Assembly (NCBI GenBank): GCA_963556255.1
Contig: OY744608.1
Span: 10,550,949 to 10,614,948 of the forward strand
Direction: 5' to 3'
DNA from: Allolobophora icterica
Taxonomy: Eukaryota; Annelida; Clitellata; Crassiclitellata; Lumbricidae
DNA length: 64,000 nucleotides
Part shown: positions 1 through 11,024 of the stretch, one piece after another
Position numbering within the stretch: the stretch's first letter is position 1
Layout of the letters: each line of letters begins with the position of its first letter
Notes under the pieces: generated by a model
What the model saw: only the letters and a program-made list of their open reading frames with translations
Databases searched by the model: none
What the model was told of the DNA's origin: nothing
Translations under genes and position numbers: made by a program

Positions 1-245
1 GTCTAACTGGATGACTTACTTGTAATCTGTGGGCATTTGGTGATTTGACTGGCTGCCTGTCTGACTGGGTGACATAAATGGGAATTCAGTGAGTCACATG
101 ACCTGTCAGCCAGTCACTCATTTAGTCAGTCATATGCAAGTAAGTCAGCCAGCCAAGCTCACAAAGTTTCACTGGCTGGTTGACCAGTCAGTCAGTCAGT
201 CAGCCAGCCAGCCCTATTTGCCTGCTTACCATCCTGTCATTCAGG
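1..245. repeat. Degenerate CAGT/CTGG low-complexity tract
   Basis: The stretch is built of imperfect repeats of four-base words (cagt, cagc, ctgg, gact), clearest around 186-212. It lies in the intron upstream of the first visible ZDHHC exon. No coding potential is credible here. Confidence 0.55.
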
Positions 246-309
246 TGAATTGTTTTATCAACCAGTGGATCAGTTATTTAACGGTGTTATCCTGACCAAC
301 TTCTTCCAG

Positions 310-3300
310 ATATTTTCCGTTATATTAGTTATACATCTAATTGTTCATCTTCTTGCCTGCTCGATAAATCCGGCCGATGACGAAGTACTCAGGAAAATAC
401 AGCACGGAAACAAGGAGGTCGCCACTTTCGACCGGTCGGCCCATCGACACGTCATAGAAAACTTCCACTGCTACATCTGCCAAGTTGACGTGTCAGTTGT
501 AATATGTACTCAAGTACTCTCATGCTTTATTTACCTAGTACTTAGAATCGTTACCGTGTAAGTCTGCACGTTGGGCAATGCGGCTCTGTTTCATGGGAGA
601 AACACTGTTCAAAGTTCTAGGACTCTTAGTTGTTTTTACATGAATGTTATATTTTCTTCTCATTTTAACTGTGTGCTGATGTGGGCAGGGTGAGAATTGT
701 CGGGGGTTGGGTGGGTTCAACCCCCTAATCTTTCTTAGGACCCCATAGTCAAGTCTTCATTGCACACCCAACTCCACGTAAATCAATGTCTAACCCCCCA
801 GTCTTTTTTCTACAATTCTCATACTGGATGTGGGTTTTCTGAAAAACACACTTGAAAATACATGCTCTGTAGCATTAGGTATGGCAGGACTTAGTTAACT
901 GAAAAATGGACTCTAGTGGTTTTTCTAAATAAGTCTTCAATTACATTTTGTTGTATCATATGTAGAGCGAAAAGATCGAAGCACTGCAGTGCCTGTAACA
1001 AATGTGTATCCGTTTTCGATCATCACTGCAAGTGGCTAAACAACTGCGTTGGCCGACGAAACTATCGTCTGTTCCTCGCGACGTTGGTCAGTGCTGCAAC
1101 GGGCGCCCTCTGGATCGCCATCTTCAGTCTCATGGCTTTCATCGCTTACTTCACCGACAAAGAATCCGGCGAAATATTACGATCTTACAAAGGTCATAAT
1201 CATAATCTCAAGATGTTTACATTGCCCAAAGCAAGCTAAGTTGTGAGAACCAGTGGTGTAGGTTTGCCTAGAAAGTGGGGTACCAATTTTTACATCGTTT
1301 CCCCTTCATGACTGTCAGATAATTAATACTGCACCATTTATGTGCCATGCCTAATAATAATAATAATATTTATTTGGATATTTTTGTTGACCTTTTTAAA
1401 ACCTCGTAAAGTATAGCAATGTATGATTATTTTGCTGTTTTTAAAATTTCTTGCTGACTTGCAAAGCTGCATTTCCAGAATGGTTTTAGTGGTTTTGCCA
1501 TTATTGTGAAAGTGAACAGTTTTTATGCAACAGTTTTACTGCTCAACATTTCAATGCAAAATTATTGTTGTGTACTATGTTGGTACTGACAAACTTTGAG
1601 CTCTATGTACTTGAAAGTGCTATAGCAGTGTCTTTATACATGCATCAACTGCAGTCTGTATTTGTGTGACTATAGTAATTATTGTAATCACAGGTGCTTA
1701 ATCAAAACAAAATCGATAGGCATGGAGTAAAAATCGGTTCGGGGTCAGGATCCAAAGGGGTCAGGCAGACAGAGTCAGTCGACTAAGGTGGATGGTGAGG
1801 GAGGCAAGTGGAAGAGGAGGAATTGGGATAGGATTTGTGAAAGAGCAGTGTTTTCAGTTTTGAATAAAAGACCTGTGGAGAGAACGTTTGTAGCACATTT
1901 CATTTTCTAACTTTTATTGTGTTTCTTGATTTATTTAATGTTTATTTTGTCTCTGAAATTTCAGAAGGTCTCAGTTCATCAGGATCTGACCCCACATCTT
2001 CAACTTCCGCCAGCAACAGTGCAGCTGATTTCAGTAAGTACATGATACATACAGTGACAGCAGTTGGACTGGAATTAGCAGATCCAGTTATATTTAGCAG
2101 ATTTAGACTGGGTAATCGATTCTAGTCTGCACTGAAACATCATCTGTTAAATGGCCTACCCAATAGCTTCTTTTTCTGTAACGTCTGTACAATGACAACA
2201 TTTCTATTGTGTAAAATTGCTTGCCTTTCACAATCTGTTGTCAGATTTGGAGAATAGGTCATTTACCTACATCATTATTGTGAGGGCCACCTGAAATGTA
2301 CTGGAGAAAGTGGCTGGACTTTTGGAGGGAACTTTTGACTTTTGGAGTGACCTTTTGACCTTTGGAGTGACCTTTTGACTTTGGAGTGACCTTTTGACTT
2401 TTGAAGTGATCTTTGAGCACCAGTGTATGAACTTACAGTGTTGCTCAAAGTTTCATTCAATGTTGTGAAGTAGTTCTGTTTCTGATGGTTTGGTTACTGA
2501 GTTGAATCCGACAACTACTCTGGTAGTTGGTGGTGGTTAGATGGAGGTGAAACCAGAGATCCAGTTAAAATCCCAACTGATGATGGAGCCTGGAAAATAG
2601 GCTGTGGTGGGTTAATGTGGCACAGAGACTGAATGGATAGACCACTTGGCCTATAATGCAGAGAGGACGGGTTCAAAGCCCCCATTGAGGCAGTCACTGT
2701 ATATAAGGACCTTGAGCAAGTCCTTCAGCACCATCGATGTTTTTTATCATATGGTTGTGTGTGCACTAATGAAATAGATGTGTATTGTATAATTTAATGG
2801 AATTGGATATGATTAGGGCATGAATGATATTGCACTGGATTGAATTGGATTCAGCATGATTTGATTTGAACGAACTGGTTCAGACTGGAATAGAGTAGAT
2901 TGCAATATGATCAGTTGCATGGGTTGATAGTGAAACTTTAGTTTCACTGGGATTCGAACCAAAGACTTGCAGGTGAAACGCTGAACCATAGTCGATTGTG
3001 GTAGAAATATCGTCTCTAGCAAGGTTATTGCTGCGTTGAAGTATTGATGAGGCTGATGGAACTGTGTGCAGCGCTAATATCACATGGCTGGATGTTGATG
3101 AATAAATATTTTGTGAATATATAATGAGAGATTTATATGACAGACCACTAATGCATTATATCAATATGTATGGCTGCATATCTGTACCTGTGTACATGTA
3201 TATATGTGTACATGTGTATTTTTATGTATACATGCATACATGCGTGTGTTTGTATGTATGTTTTTATCCTGTTGAGTTAGATATATTGTGCTTATGTGAT

Positions 3301-6300
3301 GTTGTCTGATGATTTGTCTTCCGTATCGTATAAACCAGAAGTCAGAGTCACATCTAATCAAGACAATTGATATAGCTCCTTTTGTGTACATCACAAGGGG
3401 TGCACAACAGTGTAGAGGATAGCATGGTGAAATTTCACGTGAAAGGACCTTGGGGTTTAAGGCACAGAATTTTTTTTCAGATACACGTTCAACTTTCTGG
3501 AATAGGTTGCCTAACATCTTACGACATGAGTTCCTTAGTCTTTATACCTCTATTGAGTTTATACCATAAGCGCTTGAAAACCATTTTGTTTGATCCTGGT
3601 TTTCCATCGTTAGGTCAAGAGCGCCTCTGATGAGTCTCTCTTGAAAAGGCGCTACATAAATACGTGACCACGATTACAATATGTGGGGCAATGTCACCCG
3701 GTTGCTTGGAGCCTATCCTATGTAAACTATGGGATCCACAACCTATACAGTTAGAGTGTGGAGTAACGCTGGTGAGTTATTGCCTGTTAGCTTACAACGT
3801 CAGTTGTTTCATTGTGTGACAGTTTGTTTTTGTTTACTTAGAATTCCGGCTGTACTACGCCGCCGTGCCAGATGCTGCTTGGCTGACAATGCTGATGGTG
3901 ACTGTCATTCTTGCCCTTCTTGCCGTTGGCCTTTTAAGCCATCTCTTTGGATTTCACGTTTATCTCAGTAAGTCAACAAAGAGCATTATATTAGAAACAT
4001 TATCACCTCACAGGTTGGGTCCTTACTGAGTCCATAGTTGGCCAGATATGGATCCAGTGAACGTGGCTTCCTGGGCCATTGTGTAGCTCCAGCAGGGTTA
4101 TCAAGAAGGGGACCCTGGTCGTTTTCTAAACATTGATTGGGTGGATCGTTCACCACCACTTGCCCGTTTGAATGGGTGCCACGCCATTTAAGGTCTCTGT
4201 GTAGAGGCTGTGCTAGTCAAAGTGTCAAATCTCTGAGATGAGACACCATCGGTATGGGAACTGGCATTCTCATGATCAAAGCTAGCACATTGATGTAGGC
4301 TTTGACCAATGGAGCTGAGCAGGCTAGTAGTATCACTACCTCAATTGTTGGCACTGCTCAGGCATACATTGATCTGAGAGCTGTGTCAAGTCTCGAGTTG
4401 GCTGTTAGATAGCCGTAGGTACAGAGTTTTGTTAGGAACCCAAAAATGTGCTATATTAAGTGTTATCTTACATACGTACAAAAGAAAATGCAGATTTTGT
4501 GGAAGACGATTCCAGGGAGATGACTCGAACACTTGGTTTGCTGTTAATGTTTAGTTCCCCTCTACTTCAACACCCAAACGGCTTACACTGGACAACTATT
4601 TTGTTGTTTATAAGTGACGTCATCTAGATGAATGTATGCTCCAAATTTCTAAAGGCCCACTCGAAAGCTAAGTGCAGGGCACCAGCTTATTCACGAGCAC
4701 GATGTCAGTTTTTGACAAACGAGTGTTTTCCGGTTGTGTGTTTTAGTGCAGAAGAAGTTAACGACTTACGATTACATCGTCAAACAGCGTGAACTTGACG
4801 AAATGGCAGCACGTCACAACGAGGCTGATTGTGATGCAAATGGTTCGGATGCTGTTCGATCGAGAAAGGTAAGCAGCAGCGAAATGTGCAAAGGAATCTG
4901 CTTGAAATGATCACAGTGGCTTTGCAAGTATCGAGGTTTGTAATTCAATATTTTATTTTTATTTCTTATTCAATTTTTATTTTTATTTCTGATTCAATTT
5001 TTGGCACCATGGTTGACTACAGTTTGGCTTGAAGCGATCACTTTCAAATAAATGATTCTTAATTACTTGCATTGTTAAATTTTGCTTCATTTATTAGTTA
5101 GTGACAACATTTTTTTCTTTTTCAGTCAGTTTTTAATTGCTTTGTTCTTCAGGCAGTTTTGTTTTTCTGAGGAAGGTAATAAGGTCTGAATTTTTCTTTC
5201 AGTCTAACAAAGTGCTTCCAGAAAGGAATGGTGGAGCTTCTGGTGACACCGAATCAAACACGACGTAAGGGTAATTCTTACAAAACGCATTGTAAGCATG
5301 ATTCTTAGATGGCTCTAGTCTTGCTTCAGTAACATATTCTAAGTGTTCTGTAGGTTATATGTGACAAACAGGTGTAGGTAAATGACTAGTGGTGAGGAGA
5401 TACAGTTTGATCATTTTGGAATTCGCTGACCAATTCTGTATGCTCTGTCGATTCCTTGATGTCATTCAGGTCCTAACTTAAACTAATCTTTTCCTTCTGG
5501 TTTCTCTGATATACTACGTTTCAACCTGTCTTCTCCAACTGCTTATGATTTATTGATTGCGATTGTACTCTTAGCAACCATCGACTGATAACGGGTCTGT
5601 AGAAGTCATTGGATTAGATTAGATTAGCTGTAGAAGTCATTGGATTAGATTAGATTAGCTGTAGAAGTCATTGGATTAGATTAGATTAGCTGTAGAAGTC
5701 ATTGGATTAGATTAGAGTTATATAAATTGTATTTCTGTTGTGTGTTTTTAATACAATACAATACATTGTTGCCTCTTTCCAAAGTTCCAAAGTGCTGCAC
5801 ACACGACCATTATAACAGAACATCGATGGCGCTGAGCAATTGTGTATAATAAGGACTTGCTCAGGGTCCTTACTCAGTGACCATCCGAGCAGAGACTTGA
5901 ACCATACTCTCTGCATTACAAGCCAAGTGCTTTATCTATTTGGCTGCCATACCCCACATTACACATCCCGTACTTGTGTCATATGTTTATTTGTATGGTA
6001 CCAGTAGGTTTATGCGATATGTGGATAGTTATATTTCTTTATTGTGTTTATTGCAGTCATGATGGTTCTATGGAAAGACAGTCGGAAGCTCTGGCTACGA
6101 TTGCTTCACCAAATGGAAGCAGCAAGAATGGTCTGCCATCTGTAAGTCAGATCCTCAGTATACAATACCATACAATACAATACAGCTGCATTTGATATAC
6201 TGCCCTCATTCCATGGCTCAGAAGTGCGCACACAGCCATACAATAGAACACCAATGTCACTGAGCAATTGTGAGCGAAGGACGTGCTCAAGGTCCCTACA

Positions 6301-9300
6301 CGGTGACAGCCTGAGTGGAGGCTCGAGCTCGTACTCAAGCGCCCCATCCATTCGGTACCATGCCACAGTTTTGTCAATTTTGCATCTAAAATCTTTCAGA
6401 TTTATTGACATTTTCAGTTCTAACCTTTCGTAGATGTCTGGTTGGCACAGACAGTGCTGAGCTGGACCCTGGTCAGTGGTCATCAGAGGATTTGACTTGT
6501 AACAGCATCCCAGTTTTGACTGTTTAGTTGACAGATGTGGTTCTCAATTTGACTAAGCGCCTGTGAATAAGCTGGTTCCCGCAAAGTTCGTGTTTTTGGG
6601 CGCAGTAGAAATTTCAAGATTATGATTATGTGTGTATATTAATGGATGTATGTATGTATGTATGTATGTATGTAATCGTAATTGTAAACTCCAAGCTTCT
6701 AAAGCGCCACTCAGAAGCCAAGCACAGGGCACCAGCTTATTTATGAGCACTGAATTATATTACGGCTTGAGTTCACTGAGTTTGAGTTTATTGAGTTTTT
6801 ATAGAATACATGATCAATCATTAGTGTAGAATTACACAGACTGACACGCAAACAACAGCAGAGAAAATCTCAAATGACTTGGTTAAAAAAAGCGTACCTG
6901 AACTTAAAAACTTGACACTGACGCAACGGATGATTCACGAGGAGAAGACGTTGACACAGCTTACCTATTCATCCCATTGTTTATTAGACAGTATCTGTAT
7001 AAGTTTGTATCAGGACATTTTAATAGTGGCTGTTGGTACCTCACTTCTTGCAACTTAACTGATGTTAGTTCTAAAAGTGTGATAAGTGTCTGTGTATGAC
7101 CCTATTACCCCAAAATTGAAGTGACCTTTGATCAATGTTTTATGATAATGGAGCTTTAGAAGATGTTAGACTAGGTATGTAGTTTAGATTAAACTGTTTG
7201 AAGGTTTTTGCCTCTATTGTGTTACCTATAGGCGTATTCAACTTTTTTTATTTGTTTCTTTCTCTGATGATTCTGTGATAATTTTCTTATCAGATAATTT
7301 CATCAGCCGATGGTCATCCATCACTGAGCCAAAAGAAGAGAAAACTTGCACCAATTAACCCCGTTTCAAAGTCTCAGCCTGCAGGTATAGTGCTGCTCTT
7401 CTTCTGAAATTCACTGCGACACCACTGACTGCTTATTTGCTGTTGCTTTTGTGATTGTTACTCTTCTAAAATTAGGTAGTCGATGACTTTTGTTCAAGCA
7501 CATATTTTGTCAAAAAAGGTACAGAAAGTGAAATGTCAGAAACATGTTAAAAGCCTGTTAAGAAACTTCTCATGAGGGACTGGAGTCTTGAGATTGAAGG
7601 ATCACTCGACCTCAGTTCAAATGCTGGACATCTCTTTCATAATTATTTGAAGATACTGGGATGGGGGTAGATGAATGGTAACACTTTTGCTCAAAGAACA
7701 TAAGATCTTGCGGTTTGATACCTGTAAGCTCCCTGTAGGTTGACTCCTCGTTCCCTCCCTAAACGGCAGCTGTAAAATGAGCAGGTGCCTAACAGGATGC
7801 CAAGACGTGTGTCATATAAGATCATGATAATTGTACTGTCATATGTTTCAATGTTACTTACTGCGGTTTGTCAGTGAGCATGTCAATAAACACGAATATA
7901 TATATATTTGATAATTCATAATTATAAACTCAGTTATTTCCAATGACAATTTATACTCCTTATATTCTGAATAAATGAATGAATATTCGTAAAAAATATA
8001 AAACTACTAAGATTCAGTTATTCATTATAGTTGTTGCTTTAGTTAATAATTTTAGTTCTGTTTAATAGATGTTTTTCTAATGTTTTGTTTGAACTGTGAG
8101 TCAAACGTTCTGAGCTTTAATGAGTTTCTTTTGTTTTATTTCTTTTTGTTTTCTCTTTCCTTTCTGCATGTTGAACATCACTATTAGGCACAGGTCGTAA
8201 AGCGTCAAAGACTGTGGATGAAGATGGCCTGTCACGCTCATCCGATGTCATTCTCTATGAGCACAGTCACCAATTATCCTAAAGTATCTTTGAAAAGGTA
8301 TCCATGACCGTGATGCTGCATTGCGGATCTAACAGCATGCGTAGATCTCATTTATACATTTGGCATAAACTTCATTCCTCTGCTCTGGGTTAACTGGTTG
8401 TTCCTTTTGCATGCACCTCGACAAAGCAGCATTGCACTTTTCTGGTGGTGGGGCCTCTACCTTGTGTCTTAGCTAGGGATTCTGCATGCACTTTCTATAA
8501 CCACTTGAAAACTGCGTGTCCGCTGGGGTTGGGCTGGGATGTGTTAGGTGGCATCAAGTGAGATTAGTGTGAAAGGAGAGATAGAACGAAATGACACAAG
8601 TGACTGAGCAGAGCACACACAGGGAGAGAGCTCCAAAAATTAGGTCCAGCAACTAAAAATGTTTGTTCACCAAGAACAGTTCTTGCTTTGGGTATGACCA
8701 GAGAAAGTTAATCAGATGACTTGGTTGAATAATCATGACTGGAGAATAAGGACTGATTTTCAGTATTGTGGCTGGCCAGAGTTCAGTTTTGTAAACTGTG
8801 AGCCCCAATTTGAAACAATCCTTCTTTGCTGAACAGAAAGCCAATGTAAAAATATAAGCACAGGGATATATGTTGATGTTTTGACATATTACCGGTAGTC
8901 AAATGTTGCTGTTTTTTGAGGAAATGCAAGAGCTCTTATGACAGAGCTGGTGTACAGTAGTTACATTTTTGCTGATTAATTCCTCTATTTTCAGCAGAAT
9001 ATCTTTTTGGCATTACTACTCAATTGTTTCTGAATTCAAAAATACATTTTCCTCTTTTGCAGACTACTCAGACTTAGTAGAACCAGAAGCCGACAGTGCA
9101 TACAACTCCACTTCATTAACGTTAGACTTTTACAGCCACCACCAGCTGCATCTAGACAAGATGAGCATATCTGTTGACCGGCCAGACCTCGGCTGCCAGA
9201 AAAATCGCAAGGTTTTTAAGCCGCTCGGCAGCCAGATGCCAACCGACGAAATTTCACTCACTCAGAACACAGAACTATGGTGCCAGAAAAATGACGAGCT

Positions 9301-9343
9301 ATTCACGAAAAGGAAATCAAATCCAACTCAGACTAACGTGTGA
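310..9343 (+). CDS. DHHC palmitoyltransferase, ZDHHC1/11-like (3' part, multi-exon)
   Basis: Protein S-acyltransferase that would transfer palmitate to cysteines of membrane proteins at endomembranes. Exons read as 310-491, 966-1192, 1965-2033, 3842-3967, 4747-4868, 5203-5264, 6057-6141, 7294-7384 and 9063-9343. Every junction has GT/AG ends and the frame is kept throughout, giving 414 residues to the stop. The 5' exons, including the start codon, lie outside the window. Visible features in order: a membrane segment in exon 1 followed by a SINPAD sequence; the Cys-rich DHHC domain with [13 protein letters not shown] in exon 2; a second membrane segment; a Ser-rich loop exon; a third membrane segment in exon 4; and LTTYDYI (a TTxE-type motif) in exon 5. 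The tail is Ser/Lys-rich with KKRK. The SIxPAD and NNCVGxRNY sequences place it with vertebrate ZDHHC1/ZDHHC11 rather than other DHHC enzymes; that assignment is from memory of the family. The exact pro-ortholog symbol is left open. Confidence 0.9.
966..1192 (+). CDS. ZDHHC exon with the DHHC catalytic motif
   Basis: Acceptor tgtag precedes 966 and donor gtcata follows 1192. The exon encodes the zinc-binding Cys/His pattern C-S-A-C-N-K-C and the catalytic Asp-His-His-Cys at 1018-1029. The Cys of this motif carries the acyl intermediate in the family. A long hydrophobic stretch follows at about 1069-1150. All key residues are present, so the enzyme looks functional. Confidence 0.9.
1237..1345. 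mobile_element. hAT-type MITE fragment in a ZDHHC intron
   Basis: The sequence beginning ccagtggtgtaggtttgcc and the word gaaagtggggtaccaa are shared, with divergence, with 35046-35110. CAGTGGTGTAG is a common hAT MITE terminus from memory. No second end or target duplication is visible here, so this is a remnant. Confidence 0.3.
1965..2033 (+). CDS. ZDHHC 69-nt Ser-rich loop exon
   Basis: Acceptor aatttcag and donor gtaagt bound a 23-codon exon with phase 1 at both ends. It encodes a Ser/Thr/Asp-rich, probably disordered, loop between two membrane segments. Because phases match, skipping it would keep the frame, so it could be a cassette exon. It is short, and its use needs transcript evidence. 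Confidence 0.7.
2316..2410. repeat. Short tandem repeat, about 20-bp unit
   Basis: Four imperfect copies of a unit like gtgaccttttgacttttgga follow each other in the ZDHHC intron. Confidence 0.7.
2609..2785 (+). mobile_element. tRNA-derived SINE copy (family 1)
   Basis: The head has a B-box-like ggttcaaagcc at about 2670, and upstream a tRNA-like stem region with the loop of family 1. Downstream is the family body (accttgagcaagtccttc), also seen inverted at 5745-5957, 6160-6370 and 24405-24560. It sits in a ZDHHC intron. Confidence 0.6.
3180..3275. repeat. Alternating TGTA/CATA low-complexity tract
   Basis: Runs of tgta, tatg and catg words. It explains the short open frames seen on both strands. 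Confidence 0.6.
3455..3690 (+). mobile_element. L2/CR1-like LINE 3' end, degenerate
   Basis: Contains a frame-broken match to the RT C-terminal signature (F-W-N-R-L-P-N near 3498-3520) and then the typical end ggcgctacataaatac with a short gattac tail. Heavily 5' truncated. Confidence 0.55.
4060..4440. repeat. Dispersed repeat A, copy 1
   Basis: The segment around 4155-4210 (gccatttaaggtctctgtgt) and the following 150 bases recur, diverged, at 28555-28760 inside the DNLZ intron. Copies in the introns of two unrelated genes indicate an interspersed element. I do not recognise its class. Confidence 0.55.
4636..4702 (-). mobile_element. LINE 3' tail fragment (gcagggcaccagcttatt family)
   Basis: Shares a stretch with 6684-6752, 18040-18085 and, reversed, 21395-21470. 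In the better copies a (taatcg)n tail adjoins it, so these are 3' ends of one LINE family. Confidence 0.5.
5597..5716. repeat. 31-bp tandem repeat, about four copies
   Basis: The unit tgtagaagtcattggattag plus attagattagc is repeated nearly perfectly in the intron after the 5203-5264 exon. Confidence 0.9.
5745..5957 (-). mobile_element. tRNA-derived SINE copy (family 1)
   Basis: Read on the - strand, the head at 5957-5880 folds as a tRNA-like sequence with a seven-base loop cttgtaa (anticodon TGT, Thr-like) and a B box ggttcaagtct. The body follows and the tail is (tgtat)n at 5745-5765. It is intronic to the ZDHHC gene. Confidence 0.75.
6160..6370 (-). mobile_element. tRNA-derived SINE copy (family 1)
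   Basis: Same body as 5745-5957 (gagcaattgtgagcgaagga) with a degraded head near 6365 and the (acaat)n tail at about 6162-6185. It starts only about 20 bases after the splice donor of exon 6057-6141. Confidence 0.75.
6545..6755. mobile_element. Two LINE 3' tails, tail to tail
   Basis: 6545-6632 (ctggttcccgcaaag, ending in gattatgatta) matches 34797-34885 in + orientation. 6670-6752 is a LINE tail in - orientation. A (tgta)n run lies between the two A-rich ends. Confidence 0.5.
6760..7290 (+). other. ZDHHC intron sequence, no feature seen
   Basis: AT-rich intron between exons ending at 6141 and starting at 7294. I see no repeat family or coding potential beyond the LINE tails that precede it. 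Confidence 0.5.
7385..8187 (+). other. ZDHHC intron sequence, AT-rich
   Basis: Holds an aataaa at 7969-7974 and a short (ta)n at about 7898-7908. The aataaa could serve an intronic polyadenylation event, but nothing else supports that. Confidence 0.4.
8188..8282 (+). CDS. ZDHHC alternative terminal exon (short C-terminus)
   Basis: Acceptor cactattag precedes 8188. The exon is in the phase supplied by exon 7294-7384 and encodes 31 residues ending [12 protein letters not shown] before a TAA at 8280-8282. It would give a 352-residue in-window product instead of the 414-residue form that uses 9063-9343. A GT at 8297 is downstream of the stop. Which form is made cannot be told from sequence. Confidence 0.6.
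8530..8950 (-). mobile_element. Possible degenerate LINE remnant
   Basis: The - strand has a broken [13 protein letters not shown] stretch near 8845-8815. It resembles the HWLP segment of L2-like reverse transcriptases, and no open frame persists. Weak. Confidence 0.25.
9063..9343 (+). CDS. ZDHHC alternative terminal exon (long C-terminus)
   Basis: A strong acceptor (tttcctcttttgcag) precedes 9063. In the phase given by exon 7294-7384 it encodes 93 further residues to TGA at 9341-9343. The segment is polar and contains a twice-used CQKN motif and several Leu/Ser runs. I recognise no domain. This is probably the main cytosolic tail. Confidence 0.75.
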
Positions 9344-11024
9344 CCGAGTCTGGTCATGTCGTCAGAGATGTAAATGAATTTCCGCTTTTGAACAGTTCTG
9401 AAATATGACCTGCACAAGTTATGGGATTATGTGGTGCCAGTAAAGCTTGTGAATATGATACATTACAAATTCTTGACAGTCGGTTTCGTTCAACTTTTTA
9501 GGGAATGTTGTGATTTTACGCAATCATGAACTCGACCTTTGCAGAACTGTTGCTTGCAAAGCAAATTTCATGCTGTTTGGATCACCAGTCATATTCCTTC
9601 CTGAACAAAGCAGCTATAAGCTGGTTGAATCATGTCTAAAGCAACTCCGAGATCTCATGCCCAGGTTTGGCCAGTTAAGTTCCAGAGTTCTTGAAAATAT
9701 TATGAGTGTCACCCCATGCATATCAGTGTCATAACGTTTAACTTTATAAATATTATGTTACTTTATTATCAACGATTTTTCTTTATCAATCGCAAGGTTT
9801 TTTCATGATTTTCATGTAAACATGATTGTAACAGTGGTTGTTTCTCGTAAACGTAATCGGACAGCTGCGATAGTTTGACTCCCAAAGGCCCAGTAGCTGG
9901 ATCCAAGTCGTCCCCAGTGCCACTAATGCAAGCCAGTTGTGGGCCCCATGACGATGGCTGTCCTGGTGTCTTGAAGGTCGTATGAGGGAAGGCAAATGCT
10001 TGTACATTGCACACTGTTCTGATAACTCATTTTAAGGTTGCATTTAATGGTTTTCATGTGGATCTGATGACCAGCTTTGGCCAGTTCAGTTCCAGAGTGA
10101 TTGAAAATGATGTCAGTTCAATGCCCTGTGCAGGTCAGCGCCACAAGTCATTAAATAGCCAACAGCATCAACTCTTTATTTTTATTTGGCAACGTTGGTT
10201 TGCGTTGTAACGTTTTACTGATATTACTTTTACCTTATTGATTATATATAATTATTGATGCAATGCTGCAATGGCCTTTATCATGTTGTACTGTGACAGA
10301 GTAAGTTTAATCAAGCATGTTGCATAAAAATGCATTCCGATATTGACCCTGGTTTAAAAAGCAACCCGTGAGGTATGTCTGTGTGTCTGTTTCTCTCTTT
10401 CTGTAACTGTTGCTGTTTAATGACTGTTGCCTTCTACTGCTAAAGTACTACTGATGCCAATTTGGCTGTCTTTGACTTTTTTCACTCACTGCACACTCCG
10501 TTACATTTTAGACAGGATATTTAAAAGGTTTTTCTTTGTGTAAATTCTATGCATCCAATCGTGTATTTATTCCACGTGCATACGTGTATATAATCTCGTA
10601 ATATATATATAATTTGTATGCACATATTTGCGTTTTGTAATCTGCATAGACCCTACTACCCCAATATTAAGTGTTTCTTATGACGGCCATTTTGATAGTT
10701 TGTTACTGCAGCATATTGGTTATTGTAGTTGATTTAAAATGAATGATGTCGTTATATGCCAATTTTTGAAATCTTAGGCAAGAATAATTATATTTCAGAT
10801 GTAGATTTCTAAAGTTGAGGCTTTGTTTGCTTGTTCAGGGCATGTATCGATTCTTTTTCGCTTGTTCTTCATCTCTGGAGAATTTGTTGACATTTTAAAC
10901 TATGACTCTCAAGATTATATTGGAATATAATATATATACCTGCGTCGACCGATTGCGTTATGAGCGTGTGGTGTCGACGGTGGCCTAAAGAAGCCCAAAG
11001 TTGGCCTAAACGACCTAGAAATCA
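9344..11024 (+). other. ZDHHC 3' UTR and downstream DNA with a duplicated module
   Basis: No coding potential. A module of about 70 bases (ttggccagtt...ttccagagt...ttgaaaat) occurs at about 9668-9740 and again at about 10078-10150. I see no consensus AATAAA soon after the stop, so the 3' end of the transcript is not located. Confidence 0.4.

Noticed and set aside
5880..5957. Possible genuine tRNA gene
   Set aside because: The acceptor stem does not pair and the sequence continues into a SINE body repeated elsewhere, so it is a SINE head.
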